DNA of 64,000 nucleotides from CAVUCH01 sp963739995 (GCA_963739995.1 CAVUCH010000021.1:310001-374000), one strand, 5' to 3'; positions 1 through 9,069 are shown, counted from the first letter of the stretch. Numbers and translations: made by a program. Notes: generated by a model not told the origin, from the sequence alone.

Positions 1-57
1 ACGATACCCTTCAAGCCCTACAAGCTCGTCATTTACGGTTCGTCGCCGCCCAACGAC

Positions 58-2619
58 TCACCTGGGCAGCTTCAACTTGTTGTCGAGAAACGCCGCCCAC
101 CGGCTATCCCGGAAGAGGTTGCGGAACAGCGGTTCCCCTTTCAGTTCCGCTAGACCGATGTCTCTCTGCGCGTAGGCGCGGTCGAGCCACTCGAAGGCTT
201 TGTCCTTCTCGTCCCGCCACGCGTACACCTGCGCGATCTCCCGTGCCGCATCGTCGCGGTGGTCCCTCACGAGTGCCTGGAGGTGCCTGTCGGATTCGGC
301 GCGCCGGCCCCCCGAGTGGTATCCCATGGCAAAGCCGCGCGCCCGAGACGTTTCATCCGTCTCGTGGGCGAACTCCCGCAGGGCGTCCGCGATGGTGCCT
401 CTGACCAGGTGAATTGCGCCGAGCTGGAACCGCGTGTGTGCGAGCTTCGGGTCCAACTCCAGCGCTTTGCGTCCGCTGAGCAGGGCGGCATCGAGCTGGC
501 CGCCCTTCCTCTGATGGATGCAAAGGTTGTAGTAGATCTGCGCGTTGGTGGGCTCGAGCTCTGTTGCGCGCTGCCCGAGGGCGATGGCCTCGTCGAAGCG
601 TCCGATCGCTCCGGCGAGCGCGGCGGCACTCCGGAGCGCGCGGACGTTGCGGGGTTCGAGCGCCAGGGCCCTCTTGAACGATGCGTCCGCCGCCGTCCAG
701 TCCCAGTTCTTTGTCATGCTGAACCAGCCGAGCGCCTGGTGCGCGTCGGCCAGCCGCGGATCGAGCTCCACCGCCCGGGTTGCCGCTTTCCACGACTCGC
801 CGTAGTCGGCATCGTTACCGCCCTCGCTCGCGCGCGCGAAGTAGAGGCGGCTCATCTCCGCGAACACGCGTGCGTTGCCAGGGTCCATGTCGCCAGCCTT
901 CCGCAGCAGTTCAAGGGCCGCCGCATACGCATCGCGACCTCCCTTGCTGCGCAGGTACTGGGCCTGAAGCACCAGGTTGTAGGCTTCAGGGTTCCCGGGA
1001 GCGGCGGAACGTGCTCCGGCGAGCAGCGTGATCTGCAGCGCCGAAGCGACTGACCGCGCGATATCGTCCTGGACCGCGAAAATGTCGTCCAGCCTGCGAT
1101 CGTAGGTTTCCGACCAGAGGTTGTAGCCATCCGGCAGCTTTGTCAGCTTCACCCGGATGCGCACGCGCGTGCCGGCCTTGGTGACGCTCCCCTCGAGCAT
1201 GGTACCGACGTGCATCTGCGCGCCGATCGTGCGCACGTCGACGGCGTGGACGTCTTCGCTTCTGTTCAGCTTGTATGCCGCCACACGGAGGTCTGGCAGC
1301 CGCGCCAGGCTGTTCACCAGTTCCTCGGTCAGCCCGATCGCGAAGTACTCCTGATCCCGCTCCGGGCTCAGATCGACAAACGGCATCACCGCGACCGACG
1401 CCGGGCCGTTGGACACGGGCGTCGTCTGAAGGGTGGACCGCGACGGCATCGATCTCGTGCCGATCCAGATGGCCGCCGCGAGGGCCACGACGACCCCGGC
1501 CGCCAGCAGCAGTTGCCACCACCGGCGTCCACCGGTTGCACCAGTCGGCACCGTCGTGTCCGAAGGGACACCTGGCTGGACGGCCGCCGCGCCCGAGGCG
1601 TCACCGGATACCGCACCACTGCCGCGACCACGCACGCCGGAAGGGGGCACACTCCGGCCGCTCGGCAGCACACCTGACGAGACGCCGGAGGCCTGCAGTC
1701 GCGACCGCACCTGCGAGCTCGATGAGGCGTGCAGTTCTCTCGGTCCACCCTCGAGATCCCGGTAGAGCTCCCGCAGGTTGTTGTAGGCGTCGCGCGCAGT
1801 CTGATACCGATCGCGCACGTCCTTCCGAAGGCAATGCGCCACGATGCGCGCCAGTTCGCCGGGGACGTCTTCGCGCACTTCCACCAGCGGCGGCGGCGTG
1901 TCCCGCAGGATGCTCGACGTGATTGCGGCGGCGTTGCCGCCGACGAACGGGCGTTCGCCCGTCGCAAGCTCGTATAACAACACCCCGAGCGAGAACAGAT
2001 CGGTGCGGTGATCGACGGGCGCGCCCTGCAGCTGCTCCGGCGACATGTACGGCACCGTCCCGACGACCGCGCCCTCGGTCGTCAGCGTGCCGGCCCGGGT
2101 GCCGGCGTTCGTCTCGCTATCGGTGCCGAACAAGCCGCCGGTGGCCAGCTTCGCGAGCCCGAAGTCGAGCACCTTTACGCGCCCTTCGGGCGTGATCATG
2201 ACGTTCGCCGGTTTCAGATCACGGTGGACGATGCCCTTCTCGTGCGCGGCTGCGAGCGCATCCGCGAGCGCGATGCCGATTTCGCAGACCTTGGCGACGG
2301 GCAGCCCCCCGGGTCTCACCCACAGATTGAGGCTGTCTCCCTCCACCAACTCCATGGCGATGAAACGGATCCCGTCAGCTTCCTGGACCGAGTAGATGGT
2401 GACGATATGCGGGTGGTTCAGGGCCGCGACGGCCTTCGCCTCACGCTGAAATCGTTCGAGGCGAGCGGGGTCCTGTGCGAGGGCGGGCGACAGGACTTTG
2501 AGCGCGACACGGCGATCGAGCGTCAGGTCTTCAGCGAGATAGACTTCGCCCATCCCGCCGGAACCAAGCCTGCTGACGATGCGGTAGTGGGAGAGCGTCT
2601 GTCCAGCCTGCAGTGACAG
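58..2619 (-). CDS. Ser/Thr protein kinase with TolB-like domain and TPR repeats
   Basis: Predicted membrane-anchored Hanks-type kinase. From the proposed start, the kinase domain covers about residues 11-285: glycine loop GSGGMGEVY, VALKVL lysine, catalytic HRDLKPANVM, DFGLAKL and MSPEQ activation segment. A proline/serine-rich linker follows, then one membrane helix (about 365-390), a TolB-like domain opening with SVAVMPFVDLSPE (about 405-530), and TPR repeats to about 810. The kinase would be cytoplasmic and the TolB/TPR part probably periplasmic. Start choice: the open frame continues upstream to 2796 and would overlap blaI, but a strong AAGGAG lies 7 nt before an in-frame CTG at 2619, just ahead of the conserved kinase N-terminus, so a CTG start is proposed. 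Divergent from blaI. Substrate and signal are unknown. The same TolB-TPR sensor arrangement occurs in the regulator at 52466-54205. Confidence 0.9.
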   Translation of the reverse strand: MSLQAGQTLSHYRIVSRLGSGGMGEVYLAEDLTLDRRVALKVLSPALAQDPARLERFQREAKAVAALNHPHIVTIYSVQEADGIRFIAMELVEGDSLNLWVRPGGLPVAKVCEIGIALADALAAAHEKGIVHRDLKPANVMITPEGRVKVLDFGLAKLATGGLFGTDSETNAGTRAGTLTTEGAVVGTVPYMSPEQLQGAPVDHRTDLFSLGVLLYELATGERPFVGGNAAAITSSILRDTPPPLVEVREDVPGELARIVAHCLRKDVRDRYQTARDAYNNLRELYRDLEGGPRELHASSSSQVRSRLQASGVSSGVLPSGRSVPPSGVRGRGSGAVSGDASGAAAVQPGVPSDTTVPTGATGGRRWWQLLLAAGVVVALAAAIWIGTRSMPSRSTLQTTPVSNGPASVAVMPFVDLSPERDQEYFAIGLTEELVNSLARLPDLRVAAYKLNRSEDVHAVDVRTIGAQMHVGTMLEGSVTKAGTRVRIRVKLTKLPDGYNLWSETYDRRLDDIFAVQDDIARSVASALQITLLAGARSAAPGNPEAYNLVLQAQYLRSKGGRDAYAAALELLRKAGDMDPGNARVFAEMSRLYFARASEGGNDADYGESWKAATRAVELDPRLADAHQALGWFSMTKNWDWTAADASFKRALALEPRNVRALRSAAALAGAIGRFDEAIALGQRATELEPTNAQIYYNLCIHQRKGGQLDAALLSGRKALELDPKLAHTRFQLGAIHLVRGTIADALREFAHETDETSRARGFAMGYHSGGRRAESDRHLQALVRDHRDDAAREIAQVYAWRDEKDKAFEWLDRAYAQRDIGLAELKGEPLFRNLFRDSRWAAFLDNKLKLPR

Positions 2620-2789
2620 GATCGTGCTCCTTCGGGGTGCCGCGGAATTGTACCCGATGCGCCGATCCGCGAGCGGGTCTCCGAAGCCGCGTACACGCGC
2701 ATGGGGTGGCCGCCGGCCCGTTCGAGGCGACAGCATGCGTTCCGGTGTTTGACAGTCCCGCGGCGGCATCCGCATACTGCTGCTCCCGC

Positions 2790-3239
2790 ATGTCACGTCA
2801 CCGGTTCGCCTTCTGGGGCTTTCAGTCGCCGCGCGACTGGGTGGGCGCGGCCCTCGGAACCCTCGAGCGCCAGATCATGGAAATGGCCTGGAGCCGGCCC
2901 GAGCTGAGCGTTCGCGACGCGTACGACGGGATTGGCGGCCAGATCGCGTACACCACCGTGATGACCACCTGCGATCGCCTGTTCAAGAAGCACCTGCTGA
3001 CCAGGCGCAAGACCGGCCGGGCGTTCGTGTATGCCGCCGCCCTCACGCGCGACGCGCTCGACAGCGCGGTGGCGTCCGAGCTGGTGGAAGGATTTCTCCA
3101 GAGCGACTCCGGGGGCTCGCTGCCGTTGCTCTCCTCACTCGTGGATGCCGTGTCCCTGCGGGACCGGGCGCTGCTCCAGGAGCTCGAGCGGCTGATCGCC
3201 GAGAAGAGGGACGCCCTCGCACGGGACGACGAGGCATGA
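2790..3239 (+). CDS. BlaI/MecI-family transcriptional repressor
   Basis: A 149-residue winged-helix repressor of the BlaI/MecI/CopY type. The N-terminal half carries the family pattern: LERQIMEMAW, the recognition-helix region YTTVMTTCDRLFKKHLL, then the wing with RRKTGRAFVY. The C-terminal part, ending in a charged helix, would dimerise. In this family the repressor is released when a partner M56 membrane protease is activated. Here that partner overlaps the stop codon by 4 bp (ATGA), so the two are translationally coupled. The ATG at 2790 was preferred because it begins just ahead of the conserved domain and leaves a 170-bp divergent promoter region shared with the kinase gene. No beta-lactamase gene lies nearby, so a beta-lactam role should not be assumed. 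Confidence 0.88.
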   Translation: MSRHRFAFWGFQSPRDWVGAALGTLERQIMEMAWSRPELSVRDAYDGIGGQIAYTTVMTTCDRLFKKHLLTRRKTGRAFVYAAALTRDALDSAVASELVEGFLQSDSGGSLPLLSSLVDAVSLRDRALLQELERLIAEKRDALARDDEA

Positions 3240-4219
3240 CGCGCCTGCCGCTGACGATCTGTCTCGCGCTCGCCTGGTTCTTCGCGGTGAACGCGCTGCT
3301 TTCGATGGCGGTTGCAGGCGCGACCGCCTGGTGGCGGGTTCCCGCGCGCCGCGCCGCGGCAGGGGGGGCGCGGATACCCGGGGGCGCCGCACTCGGCATG
3401 CGGTTGTTGCCGTCGCTCGCCGCCGCGGCGTTCGCTGCCGGCGTGTTCGTGCCGGCGTTCGTGCTGCATGAACCGGCCCGTGGTCCGGAAGCTGTCGGCT
3501 GGATCGTGCGTGGGGCGGCTGCCGCCGCACTCGTCCTGGCGCTCTCCGCGCTGGCACGCGGGCTTGCGGCGGGTCGACGCGCGCGCGCGCTGGTCGACGG
3601 CTGGATGGCGAATGCCGCGCCGATTGAGCTGGCTGCCAAATGCCCCGGCGCGGTGGACGCGTACGTCATCGAGTCTCAGTTCCCGGTGGTTGCGCTCGTC
3701 GGCGTGCGCTCTCCGCGCCTGTTCATCGCGCGACAGGTGCTGAAGGCGCTCACGCCGGGTGAGTTGCGCGCCGCCGTGGCGCACGAGCTCGCGCATCGGC
3801 GCGCATGGGACAACGCGAAGCGCCTGCTCGTCTGCTGGACTCCCGACCTGCTTGCGTGGTCGGCTGTCGGGCCGCGGCTCGAGTCGCTGTGGGCCGCGGC
3901 CGCGGAGCGTGCCGCGGACCGGACGGCAGCGGACTCGCGCACGCGAGAACTGGATCTGGCTGGCGCGCTCGTCAAGGTCGCGCGGCTGGCGGTCGCGCCC
4001 GACCCCGGTGTTCGGCTCTTCAGCACCCTGCACGAGCGGGGCGATGTCTCTGACCGCGTCTCGCGACTCCTCGCCCGGCAGCCCGCTGCCGGCCGCAGCT
4101 CATCCCTGGGCCGAATCTGTGTAACGGCCATCCTTGCGGGCTCCGCGGCGGCGTGGCTGCCGCAGGTGTTGAGGGCGGTGCATGGGTTCACCGAGTCGTG
4201 CCTGCGCCTTCTCCCATGA
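3236..4219 (+). CDS. M56-family (BlaR1-like) membrane metallopeptidase
   Basis: A 327-residue multi-pass membrane protein with the zinc-protease signature VAHELAHRRAWDN at about residue 180, typical of the M56 (BlaR1/MecR1) family. Hydrophobic segments lie near the N-terminus (about 5-30), at about 55-80 and 90-115, and near the C-terminus (about 290-315). The large penicillin-binding sensor domain of true BlaR1 is absent, since the protein ends soon after the last helix. Its ATG overlaps the stop of the BlaI-type repressor, so it is predicted to be the protease that senses an envelope signal and inactivates that repressor. The inducing signal is not evident from the sequence. Confidence 0.85.
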   Translation: MTRLPLTICLALAWFFAVNALLSMAVAGATAWWRVPARRAAAGGARIPGGAALGMRLLPSLAAAAFAAGVFVPAFVLHEPARGPEAVGWIVRGAAAAALVLALSALARGLAAGRRARALVDGWMANAAPIELAAKCPGAVDAYVIESQFPVVALVGVRSPRLFIARQVLKALTPGELRAAVAHELAHRRAWDNAKRLLVCWTPDLLAWSAVGPRLESLWAAAAERAADRTAADSRTRELDLAGALVKVARLAVAPDPGVRLFSTLHERGDVSDRVSRLLARQPAAGRSSSLGRICVTAILAGSAAAWLPQVLRAVHGFTESCLRLLP

Positions 4220-4427
4220 GGGCACGCGGAACGCAGTTCGGCTGTCACACTGCCCACCGACACTCGCAATTCCTTACGATTCAAGCGCCGCGCGAGTTGT
4301 ACAACGCGTGATCCGTTGCGCAGCCACGGGACGCTCGTCCGTCCAGAGTCCGCGGCCGCGTATCGCGATAGGGCGCGTCGCAGCACGACCATCGTGAGCA
4401 AGGGGCGTTTGGATATAGTGACCGCAG

Positions 4428-5135
4428 ATGACGCTCCCTGACACCCGGCGCGAGTACAGCCTGAGCGGCCTCGATCTCGATGATCTGGCTGACGACCCGC
4501 TGGCGCAGTTCACCCGATGGTTTGACGATGTGTCGGCAGGCCGCGGCGTCAGCCGCTTCCGGCGGATTGGCATCGCCCTGTTCGAGCTGTGGCATGCCGT
4601 TCTCGGCCATCCGCCCGTGGACGTGAACGCGATGGTGGTGGCCACGGCGACCGCCGAGGGCGTCCCGTCCGCGCGCACCGTCCTGCTCAAGGGCGTGGAT
4701 GCTCGGGGTTTCATGTTCTTCACCAACTACGACAGCCGCAAGGGTCGCGAGCTGGCCGAGAACCCGCGAGCGGCGCTCGTCTTCTTCTGGCCGGGGCTCG
4801 AGCGGCAGGTGACGGTGAGCGGAGACGTGAGGCGCCTGCCTCCCCACGAGTCCGAGCAGTATTTCAGGAGCCGGCCGCGGGGCAGTCGGCTGGCCGCCTG
4901 GGCGTCCCAGCAGAGCGCCATCGTGCCGAACAGGGCCGCCCTCGAAGAGCGCTGGCGTGAGACTGCCGATCGGTTTTCCGGAAGCGATGTGCCGCTGCCG
5001 TCGAATTGGGGTGGCTATGTGCTCGACCCGCGCTCCATCGAGTTCTGGCAGGGGCGTCCCAACCGCCTGCACGATCGGTTCTCCTACACGCGCAACGCCG
5101 ATGGTGCGTGGCGTATCGAGCGCCTGGCGCCCTGA
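4428..5135 (+). CDS. pdxH: Pyridoxamine 5'-phosphate oxidase
   Basis: A 235-residue protein, slightly longer than the usual 210-220 through an N-terminal extension. It should oxidise pyridoxamine or pyridoxine 5'-phosphate to pyridoxal 5'-phosphate with FMN and oxygen, the last step of vitamin B6 synthesis and salvage. Family blocks are present in order: SARTVLLKGVDARGF, FFTNYDSRKGREL (FMN contacts), ALVFFWPGLERQVTVSG, then the C-terminal substrate block WGGYVLDPRSIEFWQG and the RLHDR motif. The frame is complete, with no damage visible. It stands alone between the M56 gene and an intergenic repeat. Family assignment is firm. Confidence 0.95.
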   Translation: MTLPDTRREYSLSGLDLDDLADDPLAQFTRWFDDVSAGRGVSRFRRIGIALFELWHAVLGHPPVDVNAMVVATATAEGVPSARTVLLKGVDARGFMFFTNYDSRKGRELAENPRAALVFFWPGLERQVTVSGDVRRLPPHESEQYFRSRPRGSRLAAWASQQSAIVPNRAALEERWRETADRFSGSDVPLPSNWGGYVLDPRSIEFWQGRPNRLHDRFSYTRNADGAWRIERLAP

Positions 5136-5307
5136 GCGCGCAGTCGGCAAGCGGCGCTGCACGCATTCTGCATCCCCGTACAGGTCTGACGCATATCCCG
5201 TTCGGTGCACACCAACGACCGGCGGAATCAGCTGGGGCGTCGATGCACCCGGACGCGGTGTGACGATCAAGTACGTGCTTCGCCTGGAATAGCGTCAGAC
5301 GCGGGGC

Positions 5308-5378
5308 GCACGACACGAAGGACACGAACAATTCAAATAGTCTCTTTGTGTTCTTCAGTGCTTTGTGTGCTTCGTGCC
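5308..5378. repeat. Imperfect inverted repeat of CACGAAGG type between pdxH and MFS gene
   Basis: The 332-bp space from 5136 to 5467 has no convincing gene. Its middle holds a stretch built on the words CACGAAGGACACGAA (left arm, about 5308-5328) and TTTGTGTGCTTCGTGC (right arm, about 5358-5378), separated by a short AT-rich loop. These arms are imperfect reverse complements. Similar CACGAAGGACACGAA-type intergenic repeats are scattered in many environmental bacterial genomes, and their function is unknown. The element could form a hairpin in RNA upstream of the MFS gene. Confidence 0.55.
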
Positions 5379-5467
5379 GGCATTCGTGTCGAGCCGGCAG
5401 GGGCTGACACGTTCGACTGCCGGCGTGTTCGCTCTCGACACCGCCGGACGCTACACTGGCGGACGCC

Positions 5468-6730
5468 ATGACCGAGTCGACTTCGCTCCCGCGCTCCTAC
5501 CGGTGGCTGGTGCTGGCGTTCGTCAGCCTGGCGATGTTCGGCAACTACTACGCGTTCGACGCGCTGAACCCGGTGGGGCCGCTGCTCGAATCGCAGCTCG
5601 GGTTCACGCAGGCCCGGATCGGTCTGCTGGACAGCTCCTACAACATCGCGGCTCTCCTGGTGCTGCTCGCCGGTGGCGTCTTCATCGATCGCGCCGGGGC
5701 AAAGCGCGCGATCGTCGTATTTGGCGCAATCACAGTCGTGGGCGCGGCGGTGATCGCGATCTGGCCGAGCCACAGGACGATGGCCGCCGGCCGTTTCATC
5801 ATGGGTATCGGGGCGGAACCGCTCATCGTCGCAGCCACCGCCATTCTCGGGCGCTGGTTCAAGGGCAAGGAGCTGGGATTCGCGATGGGCGTGAACCTGA
5901 TGATCGCCCGGTTCGGATCGGTGGCCGCCGACAACTCCGCGGGGGTTGCGCCCGGGCTGTTCTCCTCATGGCAGCCGCCGCTGATCGTCGCGGCGATCGT
6001 GTCGTGCACCTGCGTCGTTGGAGGCGTGCTCTACGCGATCGTTGAGCAACGCGCCGAGCGGGCGCGCGGCGTCGACACCTCAGTGACGACCGATAAGCTC
6101 GTGTTCAGCGACATCGTGCGGTTCAACCGGGCCTACTGGTATGTCGTCGGGCTGTGCGTGACGTTCTATGCCGCGGTGTTCCCGTTCCGCCGGTTCGCGA
6201 ACATCATCTTCGTCGACGCGCACAATGCATCGCCGGAAGAGGCCGCATTCCTGAACAGCGTGATTCCGCTGACCGCCATGTTTGCGACGCCGCTGTTCGG
6301 CCTGCTCGTAGACAAGATCGGCCGCCGGGCGCTGCTCCTGATGGCCGGATCGGTCCTGCTGTTTCCCGCGTTCCTGCTGATGACGTCCCCGCGGGTGCCG
6401 CTGGGACTGTCGGTGGCATTGCTCGGCATCGCCTTCTCGCTCGTGCCAGCCATCCTCTGGCCCGCCGTCACGTACCTGGTCGATGAAGCCCGCCTCGGGT
6501 CCGCTTACGCGTTGATGACGTTCTGCCAGCAGATCGGGTGGGGGGCGATGGCCTGGGCCGTCGGGCGATCGAACGACGTGTTCGGCGCGAGCGCCGCAAA
6601 TCCGGGCGGCTATCTGCCCGGGCTCTGGATGTTCGCGGCCCTGGGGTTCCTGGGCCTGACGTGCGCGTTCCTGCTCTGGCGATCCGAGCGGGGCCCCGGT
6701 GCCCACGGGCTGGACACGATTACGGCGTAG
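5468..6730 (+). CDS. Major facilitator superfamily transporter
   Basis: A 420-residue, evenly hydrophobic protein with about 12 predicted membrane helices and a charged central loop (about residues 190-210, rich in Glu/Arg/Asp). It has MFS-type loop motifs: the segment GGVFIDRAGAKRAIV after helix 2, and the equivalent FGLLVDKIGRRALLL in the second half. The N-terminal helix motif FGNYYAFDALNP resembles that of MFSD1-like transporters. Substrate cannot be stated from sequence alone. It lies upstream of an alpha-L-fucosidase gene on the same strand but is separated from it by about 220 bp of repeats, so a sugar substrate is only a guess. Confidence 0.88.
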   Translation: MTESTSLPRSYRWLVLAFVSLAMFGNYYAFDALNPVGPLLESQLGFTQARIGLLDSSYNIAALLVLLAGGVFIDRAGAKRAIVVFGAITVVGAAVIAIWPSHRTMAAGRFIMGIGAEPLIVAATAILGRWFKGKELGFAMGVNLMIARFGSVAADNSAGVAPGLFSSWQPPLIVAAIVSCTCVVGGVLYAIVEQRAERARGVDTSVTTDKLVFSDIVRFNRAYWYVVGLCVTFYAAVFPFRRFANIIFVDAHNASPEEAAFLNSVIPLTAMFATPLFGLLVDKIGRRALLLMAGSVLLFPAFLLMTSPRVPLGLSVALLGIAFSLVPAILWPAVTYLVDEARLGSAYALMTFCQQIGWGAMAWAVGRSNDVFGASAANPGGYLPGLWMFAALGFLGLTCAFLLWRSERGPGAHGLDTITA

Positions 6731-6741
6731 GCGCTGGACGC

Positions 6742-6776
<35 letters not shown>

Positions 6777-6816
6777 GGTCCGGTTGGACAGACGACAGTG
6801 TCAGTGCGATGTGGAG

Positions 6817-6834
6817 CCGGGACTTTAGTCCCGG
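6817..6834. repeat. REP-like short hairpin upstream of fucosidase
   Basis: A perfect 7-bp stem, CCGGGAC and GTCCCGG, with a TTTA loop, preceded by GTGGAG. An element of the same plan (GTGGAG followed by a GC-rich stem and a 4-nt loop) occurs at 36055-36074 ahead of another gene. This suggests a REP-type family rather than a gene-specific operator. No poly-T tract follows, so it is not a standard terminator. Confidence 0.6.
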
Positions 6835-6949
6835 CGGACCGACTGCCCCGGCCTTCGCCGAGCGCATCCTCCGGCTCGCCCGGTGAGCTATATTCGGCAC
6901 CGTGCGCTGGGCAAGTGCCTGGAGCCCCGCAAGAGGGGAGACAAGAACC

Positions 6950-8359
6950 GTGGCGCAGACAATCGTGATCATGCAGGTAATTCTGCTCATCGCGGCATGT
7001 GGGCTCAGCGTTCTCGGCGCGGCCGCCGAGACTCCTTCCGCCCGCGACGCGCGCATGGCGTGGTGGCGTGACGCGCGCTTCGGCATGTTCGTGCATTGGG
7101 GCCTGTATTCCGGCCTTGCGGGCACATGGGAGGGTAAGCCCGTCGCGACGTCCGGCGGGATGGAGTGGATCCAGCAGCGCGTCAAGGCCGACACCGATGC
7201 GTACGCCAGGCGAGCCATCCCGCTCTTCACGCCGAAGCCTGGCTTCGCTCGCGAGTGGGCCCGTGTCGCGAAGGCCGCCGGCGCGCGCTATGTCGTGTTC
7301 ACGACGAAGCACCACGACGGCTTCGCTCTCCACGACTCCGCGGTCAGCGATTACGACGCCGGGTCGGTGCTGCACCGCGATCTCGTCAAGGAGATCGTCG
7401 AGGCGTTTCGCGCGGACGGCCTGCGCGTCGGCTTCTATCATTCCGTGATCGACTGGCACCATGATCAATACGAGTACGCGCGGTCAGAGCAGCTGCCGCA
7501 CCCGCTCAAGGGACGGCCTTACCCGAACGGCCCGCGCGACCACCAGAAGTACCTCCAGTATCTCCACGCCCAGGTCGACGAGCTCCTCTCGCAGTACGGT
7601 GCCGTGGACGTGATGTGGTGGGACTACAGCGCGCAGGACTTCCAGGGACAGGAGGGGTGGCGTGCGTTCGATCTGATGCAGCTCACGCGCACGAAACAGC
7701 CGGCAATCATCATGAACAACCGGCTGTTCCGCACGCCGGAGGCCGGCTGGAAGAGCATGGGCGTCGAGGGCTATACCGCTTCGCTCGATCCGAAGTACGG
7801 CGACTTCATCACGCCCGAGCAGCACATCCCGGACACGGGCATGCCTGGTATCGACTGGGAGACGTGCATGACCCTCAACACGACGTGGGGGTACAGCGAG
7901 CACGATCGCGCCTGGAAGTCTGACGAGATGCTCATCCGAAACCTCGTCGACATCGCGAGCAAGGGCGGCAACTACCTGCTGAACGTCGGCCCGACCGGTG
8001 ACGGCAGCGTGCCGGAGGAAAGCGTGCGTTCGATGCGCGCGATCGGCGCGTGGATGGCCGTGAACGGCGAGTCGATCTACGGCACGCGCGCAAGCGTGTT
8101 CTCGCGGCTGCCTTGGGGCCGCAGCACCACGAAAGGCCGCACGCTGTATCTCCACGTATTCGACTGGCCAGCCGATGGCAGGCTGACCGTGCCCGGCCTG
8201 ACGACCCCCGCAAAGGGCGTTCGCCTCCTCGCCGGCGGTGTGCCGCTGCAAGCCACGACGTCCGAAACCGGCCTGGTGGTGAAGCTCCCGGACAAGGCGC
8301 CGGACCCGATTGCGAGCGTCATCGCAGTGGAACTGGACGGGGCGCCGGCCGTCAGGTGA
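6950..8359 (+). CDS. Secreted alpha-L-fucosidase, GH29
   Basis: Glycoside hydrolase family 29 enzyme expected to release terminal alpha-L-fucose from glycans. About 469 residues with a Sec-type leader (hydrophobic segment around MQVILLIAACGLSVLG, cleavage near AAAE). GH29 blocks follow: RFGMFVHWGLYSG, then YVVFTTKHHDGFALHDS, and MWWDYSAQ near residue 225, where the Asp fits the family nucleophile. The segment GGNYLLNVGPTGDG marks the end of the catalytic barrel, and a beta-sandwich region completes the C-terminus. Start: the frame opens at 6902, but GTG at 6950 has AGGGGAG 9 nt upstream and leads straight into the signal peptide, so it is preferred; the ATG at 6971 lacks a ribosome site. Heptamer repeat arrays lie on both sides. 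Confidence 0.93.
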   Translation: MAQTIVIMQVILLIAACGLSVLGAAAETPSARDARMAWWRDARFGMFVHWGLYSGLAGTWEGKPVATSGGMEWIQQRVKADTDAYARRAIPLFTPKPGFAREWARVAKAAGARYVVFTTKHHDGFALHDSAVSDYDAGSVLHRDLVKEIVEAFRADGLRVGFYHSVIDWHHDQYEYARSEQLPHPLKGRPYPNGPRDHQKYLQYLHAQVDELLSQYGAVDVMWWDYSAQDFQGQEGWRAFDLMQLTRTKQPAIIMNNRLFRTPEAGWKSMGVEGYTASLDPKYGDFITPEQHIPDTGMPGIDWETCMTLNTTWGYSEHDRAWKSDEMLIRNLVDIASKGGNYLLNVGPTGDGSVPEESVRSMRAIGAWMAVNGESIYGTRASVFSRLPWGRSTTKGRTLYLHVFDWPADGRLTVPGLTTPAKGVRLLAGGVPLQATTSETGLVVKLPDKAPDPIASVIAVELDGAPAVR

Positions 8360-8405
8360 CTCAAATGCAGAGTGCACCGTGCGGATTGCGAGTGACCGTG
8401 CCTGG

Positions 8406-8533
8406 CCGCCCACCGCCTTCCGCCCACCGCCCACCGCCTACCGCCCACCGCCCACCGCCCACCGCCTACCGCCCACCGCCTACCGCCCACCGCCTACCGC
8501 CTCGACCGCCTACCGTCCACCGCCTACCGTGCC
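8406..8533. repeat. Heptamer tandem repeat array (CCGCCYA)n
   Basis: About 17 consecutive or slightly degenerate heptamers of the form CCGCCCA or CCGCCTA, starting about 45 bp after the fucosidase stop codon and ending just before the VOC gene stop at 8551. CCCA and CCTA forms partly alternate, and the array degenerates at its right end (interruptions CTCGA and CCGTCCA). Same unit as the inverted array at 6742-6776. There are no spacers, so this is not a CRISPR. Confidence 0.9.
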
Positions 8534-8550
8534 GCCTACGGCCCCGACTG

Positions 8551-9069
8551 TCATCGCGCCTGGTAGTACTCCGTGTATCTTCCCCGCCTGAACAACCATC
8601 CGCCAAGCGGCCCGAGCCAGCCGAGAACGTAGTACATGACGCCGAGATCCATCATCTCGATCAGGTTCCCATCCATGTCCTTGGCAAAGAAGAACGTGTG
8701 CCCGCGGGGAGAGCGCTCGGGCGGGCTGAGGCACTCTACGCCTTTGCTCACCAGGTAGTCGTACCACTTCTGCGTGTTCCGGACGTTGAACGAGAAGTGC
8801 GTCAGGCCGACGCGGTTCCAGGGAACTGCTGCAGGCGCCTGGTGCGGCGTGAACTCGAAGATCTCCAGGACGCCGCCGCCCGGCACGCGGATCCAGCCGA
8901 TCTTGCAGCGCGGGGCGGGCGCATCCACGCCGAAGAAGCTGCGCACGCGATCCGGCGGCGTGTCCGCGACCCCCACGAGCGGGCAGCCGAACACGTCCGA
9001 GTAGAACCGGACGGCCGTGTTGAAGTCGGAGACAGTCAGACCGACATGGCTGAACGAGCGCGCTTTCAC
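8551..9069 (-). CDS. VOC (glyoxalase/bleomycin-resistance fold) protein
   Basis: A 172-residue single-domain VOC protein starting with GTG. The N-terminal beta-alpha-beta motif includes FSHVGLTVSDFNTAVRFYSD, and the second half has HFSFNVRNTQKWYDYLVSKG and FFAKDMDGNLIEMMDLG. Metal-ligand positions of the superfamily are visible as the His in SHVG, the His in LTHFSF and the Glu in LIEMMD. The last 25 residues are hydrophobic and aromatic (LGWLGPLGGWLF), an unusual tail. It lies downstream of GMC oxidoreductase and Gfo/Idh/MocA genes on the same strand with a 119-bp gap. Reaction unknown. Confidence 0.85.
   Translation of the reverse strand: MKARSFSHVGLTVSDFNTAVRFYSDVFGCPLVGVADTPPDRVRSFFGVDAPAPRCKIGWIRVPGGGVLEIFEFTPHQAPAAVPWNRVGLTHFSFNVRNTQKWYDYLVSKGVECLSPPERSPRGHTFFFAKDMDGNLIEMMDLGVMYYVLGWLGPLGGWLFRRGRYTEYYQAR

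Noticed and set aside
1..147. Plus-strand open frame at the left edge that might be the tail of a gene
   Set aside because: Overlaps the well-supported end of the kinase gene from base 58 on and has no recognisable motif in the first 57 bases.
2620..2789. BlaI-type operator in the blaI/kinase divergent region
   Set aside because: TACA/TGTA words are present but do not form a convincing dyad.
8406..8533. CRISPR-like regular repeat array
   Set aside because: Period is only 7 bp with no spacers and no cas genes; a tandem heptamer array explains it.
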